A stretch of 56,339 bases of DNA from Pseudomonadota bacterium (GTDB lineage Bacteria; Pseudomonadota; Gammaproteobacteria; Burkholderiales; Burkholderiaceae_C). Shown here one piece after another: positions 51,587 to 56,339 of the stretch. The DNA is taken from the NCBI GenBank assembly GCA_029779845.1, contig JAKOZT010000142.1, positions 1-56,339 of the forward strand, read 5' to 3'. The translations under genes and the position numbers were made by a program. Below the pieces are notes generated by a model. It made no database searches. It saw only the letters and a list, made by a program, of their open reading frames with translations, and was not told the DNA's origin. The stretch's first letter is position 1. Every line of letters begins with the position of its first letter.

Positions 51587-53698
51587 ATGACGACCGCCAC
51601 CAGGAATCTTCTCGTCGAGCTGTTCGTCGAGGAACTGCCGCCGAAGTCGCTGAAGAAGCTCGGCGAAGCCTTCGCCGACTCCATCGCCAAGGGCCTGCGC
51701 GCGCAAGGGCTGGCGGGCGAACAATCGGCGGTGACGCCGTTCGCCTCGCCGCGGCGCCTCGCGGTGCATGTCTCGGCGGTGCTGCCGCGCGCCGCGGACC
51801 GGCAGGTCTCGGTCAAGCTGATGCCGGTGGCCGTGGGGCTGGACGCTTCCGGCCAGCCGACGCCGGCGCTGCTGAAGAAGCTCGCCGCCGTGGGCGCCGA
51901 CGAATCCGCGCTGCCGCGCCTGGCGCGCCGCATCGACGGCAAGGCCGAGGTGCTGTTCCTCGAAGGCACGGCCGAGGGCGTGTCGCTCGCCGAGGGCCTG
52001 CAGAAGGCGCTGGCCGACGCGCTGGCCGCGCTGCCCATCCCCAAGGTGATGCAGTACCAGCTCGCCGACGGCTGGACCAGCGTGAACTTCGTGCGCCCGG
52101 CGCACGGCCTGGTCGCGCTGCACGGCGCCGAGGTGGTGCCGGTCGGCGTGCTCGGGCTGGAGGCCGGCCGCCAGACGCGCGGCCACCGCTTCGAGGCGCA
52201 GATGGACCCGGTGGTGCTGCTCGATGCCGACCACTACGCGCGCCAGCTGGAAGACCAGGGCGGCGTGATCCCCGGCTTCGCCGCGCGCCTGGGCGAGCTG
52301 GCGCGCCAGCTGCAGGCCGCGGCGGCCCGCGAAGGGCTCAAGCCGATCGACGACGAGGCGCTGCTCGACGAGGTGACCGCGCTGGTCGAGCGGCCCAACG
52401 TGCTGCTGTGCCGTTTCGAGCCGGAGTTCCTCGCCGTGCCGCAGGAGTGCCTGATCCTGACGATGAAGGCCAACCAGAAGTACTTCCCGCTGCTCGACGC
52501 CGACGGCCGGCTGACCAACAAGTTCCTCGTCGTCAGCAACATCCGGCCGGAGGACGCCAGCCGCGTGATCGGCGGCAACGAGCGCGTGGTGCGCCCGCGC
52601 CTGGCCGACGCCAAGTTCTTCTTCGACCAGGACCGCAAGAAGACGCTCGCCTCGCGCGTCGAGGGCCTGGCCAGGGTGGTCTACCACGCGAAGCTCGGCA
52701 GCATGGGCGAGCGCGTCGAGCGCGTGCGCCGCATCGCCGCGCAGATCGGCGAGGCGCTCGGCGGCGCGGCGCTGGCGCAGCAGGCCGATCAGGCCGCGCG
52801 GCTCGCCAAGGCCGACCTGCTGACCGACATGGTCGGCGAGTTCCCCGAGCTGCAAGGCATCATGGGCGGCTACTACGCGCGCCACGACGGCCTGGCCGAA
52901 GACGTCGCCTTCGCGATCGAAGACCACTACAAGCCGCGCTTCGCCGGCGACGCGCTGCCGCGCAACGCCACCGGCCTGGCGGTCGCGCTGGCCGACAAGC
53001 TGGAGACGCTGGCCGGCCTGTTCGGCATCGGCCAGGTGCCCAGCGGCGACAAGGACCCGTTCGCGCTGCGCCGCCACGCGCTGGGCCTGATCCGCATGCT
53101 GATCGAGCGCGAGCTGCCGCTGGAGCCGGCGCACCTGGTCTCGATCGCCTTCGCCGCCTTCCCCGCCACGCACGGCCAGGCGCAGGCCGAGCTGCAGTTC
53201 TTCCTGCGCGAGCGCCTGGTGGGCTATCTGCGCGAGGCCGGCCATGCGGTGCAGGACGTGGAGGCGGTGATCGAGGCGCGCCCGCCGCGCTGGGATGAGT
53301 TCCCCAAGCGGCTGGCCGCGGTGCGCGCCTTCAAGGCGCTGCCGGAGGCTGAAGCGCTGGCCGCGGCCAACAAGCGCGTCGGCAACATCCTGAAGAAGAG
53401 CGAGGAGAGCGTCGCGCCGCGCACCGACGCGGCGCTGTTCGCCGAGCCGGCCGAGCGCGCGCTCGCCGACGCGCTCGAAGCGGTGGCGCCGCGCTCGGCG
53501 CAGGCCTTCGAGGCGGGCGACTACACCGCCTCGCTGCAGGCGCTGGCGGCATTGAAGGCGCCGGTCGACGCCTTCTTCGACAGCGTGATGGTCAACGCCG
53601 AGGACGCGCGCCTGCGCGCCAACCGCCTCGGCCTGCTGGCGCGGCTGCACGAGGCGATGAACCGCGTGGCCGATCTCTCGAAGCTCGCGGCGGCCTGA
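51587..53698 (+). CDS. glyS: Glycyl-tRNA synthetase beta subunit
   Basis: tRNA-binding beta subunit, 703 residues. It begins NLLVELFVEELPPKSLKKLG, has RRLAVHVSAVLP, then ECLILTMKANQKYFPLLD and RVVRPRLADAKFFFDQDRK in the middle, an HD-like region (VGEFPELQGIMGGYYARHDG, then VAFAIEDHYKP), and a DALR-type anticodon-binding C-terminus (NRLGLLARLHEAMNRVADLS). All are family hallmarks. Co-transcribed with glyQ. Confidence 0.97.
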   Translation: MTTATRNLLVELFVEELPPKSLKKLGEAFADSIAKGLRAQGLAGEQSAVTPFASPRRLAVHVSAVLPRAADRQVSVKLMPVAVGLDASGQPTPALLKKLAAVGADESALPRLARRIDGKAEVLFLEGTAEGVSLAEGLQKALADALAALPIPKVMQYQLADGWTSVNFVRPAHGLVALHGAEVVPVGVLGLEAGRQTRGHRFEAQMDPVVLLDADHYARQLEDQGGVIPGFAARLGELARQLQAAAAREGLKPIDDEALLDEVTALVERPNVLLCRFEPEFLAVPQECLILTMKANQKYFPLLDADGRLTNKFLVVSNIRPEDASRVIGGNERVVRPRLADAKFFFDQDRKKTLASRVEGLARVVYHAKLGSMGERVERVRRIAAQIGEALGGAALAQQADQAARLAKADLLTDMVGEFPELQGIMGGYYARHDGLAEDVAFAIEDHYKPRFAGDALPRNATGLAVALADKLETLAGLFGIGQVPSGDKDPFALRRHALGLIRMLIERELPLEPAHLVSIAFAAFPATHGQAQAELQFFLRERLVGYLREAGHAVQDVEAVIEARPPRWDEFPKRLAAVRAFKALPEAEALAAANKRVGNILKKSEESVAPRTDAALFAEPAERALADALEAVAPRSAQAFEAGDYTASLQALAALKAPVDAFFDSVMVNAEDARLRANRLGLLARLHEAMNRVADLSKLAAA

Positions 53699-53702
53699 GT
53701 CG

Positions 53703-54326
53703 ATGGCGGCCAGTCATCACGCCATGAAGCTCGTCATCCTCGACCGCGACGGCACCGTCAACGAAGACCGCGACGACTACGTCAAGTCGCCCGAGGAGTG
53801 GGAGCCGATCCCCGGCGCGCTGGAGGCGATCGCGCGGCTCAACCACAACGGCTGGCACACCGTGGTGGCGACCAACCAGTCGGGCATCGGCCGCGGGCTG
53901 TTCGACATGTCCGCGCTCAACGCGATGCACCTGAAGATGCACCAGATGCTCGCGGTGCACGGCGGGCGCATCGACGCGGTGTTCTTCTGCCCGCACAGCG
54001 CCGAGGACTGCTGCGCCTGCCGCAAGCCGCTGCCCGGCTTGTTCCACCAGATCGGCGAACGCTTCGCGCTCGACCTGCGCGAGGTGCCGGTGGTCGGCGA
54101 CACGCTGCGCGACCTGCAGGCCGGCGTCGCCGCCGGCTGCGAGCCGCACCTGGTGCGCAGCGGCAAGGCCGCGCCGGAGCGCATGGACGACACCCAGCTC
54201 GCCGCGCTGCTCGCGCAGGTGCCCGAGACGCACGTGCACGCCGATCTCGATGCCTTCGTCGACTGGCTGATCGCACGCGACCGCGCCGCGCAGCGCCTGC
54301 CTTCCGGCAGGGGCGAAGCGCGATGA
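53703..54326 (+). CDS. gmhB: D-glycero-beta-D-manno-heptose-1,7-bisphosphate 7-phosphatase
   Basis: HAD-superfamily phosphatase of LPS core heptose synthesis. The 207-residue frame has the nucleophile motif VILDRDGTVNEDRDDYVKSP, the TNQSGIGRG second motif, the zinc-binding cysteine/histidine cluster FCPHSAEDCCACRKPLPG typical of GmhB, and VVGDTLRDLQAG (metal aspartates). ATG 53703 is 4 bp after glyS; the internal ATG at 53724 (MKLVILDRDGT) may be the true start and gives 200 residues. Neither has a clear ribosome site. Confidence 0.92.
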   Translation: MAASHHAMKLVILDRDGTVNEDRDDYVKSPEEWEPIPGALEAIARLNHNGWHTVVATNQSGIGRGLFDMSALNAMHLKMHQMLAVHGGRIDAVFFCPHSAEDCCACRKPLPGLFHQIGERFALDLREVPVVGDTLRDLQAGVAAGCEPHLVRSGKAAPERMDDTQLAALLAQVPETHVHADLDAFVDWLIARDRAAQRLPSGRGEAR

Positions 54327-54347
54327 TCGGCATGCGGGCCGAGCGCC

Positions 54348-54404
54348 GGGCCGCTCCCAAGCCGGCCCGCGTCCCCTCGGGGGACCGGCCGACGTACCCG
54401 TCGG
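54348..54404. repeat. Three consecutive hairpins between gmhB and plsC (REP-like)
   Basis: The 91-bp gap holds three inverted repeats in series: CGGGCC/GGCCCG (54348-54353/54364-54369), GTCCCC/GGGGAC with a 3-nt loop (54371-54376/54380-54385) and CCGACG/CGTCGG with loop TACC (54389-54394/54399-54404). The first two arms enclose CCGCTCCCAAGCC, which I recall as common in intergenic repeats of related genomes. No U-tract, so not a classical terminator. Confidence 0.5.
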
Positions 54405-54417
54405 ACGAGGGGCAGTC

Positions 54418-55203
54418 ATGAACGCCTTGCGCTCCGCGCTGTACGTGCTGTGGCTGGCGGCGACGGTGGTGCCGTGGGCGATCCTCGTGCTGGTCTATTC
54501 GATCTTCCAGCGCGGCCACAAGCTCTACTGGTTCACGATGGTCTGGCTGCGCCTGGCGATCTGGGGCGCGCGCGTGATCTGCGGCGTGCGCCATCGCATC
54601 CACGGCTGGGAGCACCTGCCCGACAGCAAGATCATCCTGTGCCCCAAGCACCAGTCGACCTGGGAGACCTTCGCCTTCCCGACGCTGATGCCGCACCCGC
54701 TGTGCTATGTCTTCAAGCGCGAGCTGCTCTTGATCCCGTTCTTCGGCTGGGCGATGGGGCGGCTGGACATGATCCACATCGACCGCAGCCGCCGCACCGA
54801 GGCCTGGAACAAGGTGGCCGAGCAGGGCCGCCGGTTCATGGCCAACGGCAACTGGGTGATCATGTTTCCCGAGGGCACGCGCACGTCGCGCGGCAGCCAG
54901 GGCTCGTACAAGAGCGGCGCGACGCGCCTGGCGGTGACCACCGACACGCCGGTGGTGCCGATCGCGGTGACCTCGGCGCGCTGCTGGCCGCGCAAGAGCT
55001 TCGTGCTGCGCCCGGGCGTGATCGACGTCTCGATCGGCGCGCCGATCTCGCCGGCCGGGCGCGAGCCCGACGAGATGATGCGCGAGGTCGAGCGCTGGAT
55101 CGAGGCCGAGATGCGCCGCCTCGACCCCGAGGCCTATGCGCTGCCGGCGCCGCCCTTGCCACCCGCGCCTTCGCCCGCGCCCGCCGCGCAGGGCGGCACG
55201 TAA
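54418..55203 (+). CDS. plsC: 1-acyl-sn-glycerol-3-phosphate acyltransferase
   Basis: Makes phosphatidic acid at the inner membrane. The 261-residue protein has an N-terminal hydrophobic helix (LYVLWLAATVVPWAILVLVY), block I KHQSTWETF at 77-85, where the usual HX4D reads H78-x4-E83, block II with GRLDMIHIDRS, block III FPEGTRTSRG (E152) and block IV VPIAVTSA. The C-terminus is a Pro/Ala-rich tail. The H-x4-E variant occurs, as I recall, in other betaproteobacterial PlsC proteins. Located between gmhB and ygjP. Confidence 0.92.
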   Translation: MNALRSALYVLWLAATVVPWAILVLVYSIFQRGHKLYWFTMVWLRLAIWGARVICGVRHRIHGWEHLPDSKIILCPKHQSTWETFAFPTLMPHPLCYVFKRELLLIPFFGWAMGRLDMIHIDRSRRTEAWNKVAEQGRRFMANGNWVIMFPEGTRTSRGSQGSYKSGATRLAVTTDTPVVPIAVTSARCWPRKSFVLRPGVIDVSIGAPISPAGREPDEMMREVERWIEAEMRRLDPEAYALPAPPLPPAPSPAPAAQGGT

Positions 55204-55206
55204 ACT
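55201..55206 (+). promoter_or_regulatory. Possible -10 (TAAACT) before ygjP, overlapping plsC stop
   Basis: TAAACT starts with the plsC TAA stop and ends 8 bp before the ygjP ATG, which would give a very short or leaderless mRNA. It is the second case here of a TAA stop fused to a -10-like hexamer. No clear -35. Confidence 0.3.
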
Positions 55207-55214
55207 CCGCGTCC

Positions 55215-56102
55215 ATGCCGCGCCGCGCCGCCACCGCCTCCGCCCAGCAGCTTTCGCTGTTCGATGCGGCGGTGCCGGTGGCCGATGACGAGCCGGCGGC
55301 GGGGCCGCCGGCGCCGGCGGTCGCGGCAACGCCGCCGCCTTCGGCGAGCTTCCGCCACCCGCAATCCGACCGCGAGATCCGCCTGCGCGAGCACGTGGTG
55401 GGCTATGCGCTCAAGCGCGCGCGGCGCCGCACCATCGGCTTCATCGTCGGCAGCGAAGGCCTGTCGGTGAACGCGCCGCGCTGGGTCGGCCTCGCCGACA
55501 TCGAAGCGGCGCTGCACGAGAAAGCCGACTGGATCCTGCGCAAGCTGCGCGAGCAGCGCGAGCGCGCGCAGCGCCGGCTGGAGGCGCGCATCGACTGGCG
55601 CGACGGCGCGGCCGTGCCCTTCCTCGGCGAGACGGTGATCGTGGTGCTCGACCCGCGGGCGACCGGCGCGGTGCTCAACAGCGACGCGCAAGCGCTGCCC
55701 GGCGTGCCGCGCCTGACGCTGCACGTCGGCCTGCCGCACACCGCCGCGCCGGAGCAGATCCGCGACGCAGTGCAGAGCTGGCTGCAGCGCCAGGCGCGGC
55801 GCGTGTTCCAGGAGCGCGTCGAGCACTTCGCCGCGAAGCTCGGCGTGCGCTGCACGCGCCTGGCGCTGTCGTCGGCGCAGACGCGCTGGGGCAGCGCCAG
55901 CGCCGACGGCGCCATCCGCCTGAACTGGCGCCTGGTGCACTTCGCGCTGCCCAGCATCGACTACGTCGTCACCCATGAACTCGCGCACCTGCGCGAGATG
56001 AACCACAGCCCGCGCTTCTGGGACGTGGTGCGCTCGGTGCTGCCCGACTACGAGCAGGTGCGCGGGCAGCTGAAGGACGACGTGCTGCCGGTGTTCGACT
56101 GA
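55215..56102 (+). CDS. YgjP-type M48-like zinc metalloprotease with QLSLF motif
   Basis: A 295-residue member of the SprT-like/DUF45 (YgjP) metallopeptidase group. Zinc site: H254-E255-L-A-H258 with the third ligand H264 in NHSPRFWD. Upstream are RRRTIGFIVGSEGLSVNAPRW and TRWGSASADGAIRLNWRL, both typical of the family. The N-terminal 45 residues are disordered and carry QQLSLFDA (residues 11-18), matching the bacterial sliding-clamp-binding pentapeptide QL(S/D)LF. This suggests recruitment to the beta clamp, possibly for protein removal at DNA; no direct evidence. The start at 55215 puts the motif near the terminus. Confidence 0.85.
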   Translation: MPRRAATASAQQLSLFDAAVPVADDEPAAGPPAPAVAATPPPSASFRHPQSDREIRLREHVVGYALKRARRRTIGFIVGSEGLSVNAPRWVGLADIEAALHEKADWILRKLREQRERAQRRLEARIDWRDGAAVPFLGETVIVVLDPRATGAVLNSDAQALPGVPRLTLHVGLPHTAAPEQIRDAVQSWLQRQARRVFQERVEHFAAKLGVRCTRLALSSAQTRWGSASADGAIRLNWRLVHFALPSIDYVVTHELAHLREMNHSPRFWDVVRSVLPDYEQVRGQLKDDVLPVFD

Positions 56103-56163
56103 TACCGACCGGCGATCAATCGTTCAGAAAGCCGGCAGCGTGGTCCAAGCGGCAAAGGGCCGT

Positions 56164-56327
56164 GCGGGCCGCCCGCGGCGCTTCGATGAGACGGTCGGCC
56201 CTGCGGGCCGACTGCCTTGCGCTGCTCGGTCTCGCGGCCCCGCCGCGGAACTCGCTTCGCGGGCTATCGCCCGCTGCGCTCGATCACCCGCGGCGAGCAT
56301 GAGGACGAAGCGCGCGGGTACGCGCGC
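56164..56327. repeat. Hairpin-rich intergenic region at window end
   Basis: The 237 bp after ygjP hold no supported gene. Inverted repeats: GCGGGC-C-GCCCGC (56164-56176), GTCGGCCC-TGC-GGGCCGAC (56194-56212), GCGGGC-TATC-GCCCGC (56259-56274) and GCGCGCG-GGTA-CGCGCGC (56310-56327). The phrase GCGGAACTCGCTTCGCGG resembles multicopy intergenic sequences I recall from Burkholderiales. The stable 56194 hairpin could end the plsC–ygjP transcript, though no U-tract follows. Confidence 0.4.
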
Positions 56328-56339
56328 GGGCCACGAGCC

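Overview
The window is a stretch of high-GC chromosome from a betaproteobacterium of the order Burkholderiales, probably in the Rubrivivax/Leptothrix/Ideonella/Comamonadaceae neighbourhood. This rests on the recognisable gene orders dksA–STAS protein–hslV–hslU and corC–lnt–glyQ–glyS–gmhB–plsC–ygjP, on a fused isobutyryl-CoA mutase (IcmF), on a type III pantothenate kinase, and on two large CoA-linked catabolic operons with branched-chain-type ABC transporters. I saw no tRNA or rRNA gene, CRISPR array, insertion sequence, integrase or phage gene. No stretch longer than about 240 bp lacks a gene. Genus and species are inference only.

Region 1 (1-7427), housekeeping and accessory metabolism: AMP nucleosidase (cut by the window start), D-amino-acid dehydrogenase, a YegS/DAG-kinase-like lipid kinase, an acetylpolyamine amidohydrolase of the HDAC superfamily, a PLP serine/threonine dehydratase, and a Nudix–metallo-beta-lactamase fusion. 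The last two diverge from a 38-bp gap that is almost entirely one inverted repeat carrying a -10 element on each strand.

Region 2 (7450-18397), catabolic cluster A: a divergent IclR regulator, a VanA-like Rieske oxygenase, a rubredoxin, a LivK-type binding protein, LivH, a LivM–LivG fusion, LivF, a rubredoxin reductase, a CaiB/BaiF CoA-transferase, a crotonase lacking both usual catalytic glutamates, and a hemerythrin-like protein. The set reads as uptake, oxygenation and CoA activation of an organic acid. The electron chain NAD(P)H > rubredoxin reductase > rubredoxin > Rieske oxygenase is unusual and is the best candidate here for an undescribed system.

Region 3 (18394-27099), acyl-CoA and cofactor metabolism: a BktB-type thiolase, a small membrane protein, a membrane diguanylate cyclase, IcmF, a PPK2 kinase, an unrecognised protein, and CoaX. 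A 22-bp perfect palindrome and a second related palindrome lie in the ppk2/unknown-gene divergent region.

Region 4 (27290-42315), catabolic cluster B: twelve same-strand genes, mostly overlapping or closely spaced. They encode a cytoplasmic GH105-like protein, an alpha-methylacyl-CoA-racemase-like protein, an acyl-CoA dehydrogenase, a CaiB/BaiF CoA-transferase, a CaiC-like CoA ligase, a fused indolepyruvate ferredoxin oxidoreductase, a complete Liv-type transporter (LivH, M, G, F and binding protein) and a TetR regulator. A TetR-style inverted repeat lies just before the first gene. The cluster suggests import and CoA-dependent breakdown of a chiral or branched carboxylic acid.

Region 5 (42331-56339), core genes: HslU, HslV, a STAS-domain protein and a DksA-family protein with a histone-H1-like tail; a CobW/G3E metallochaperone; CorC, Lnt, GlyQ, GlyS, GmhB, PlsC and a YgjP-type zinc metalloprotease with an N-terminal QLSLF clamp-binding-like motif. 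The last 237 bp are rich in GC hairpins and hold no gene I can support.
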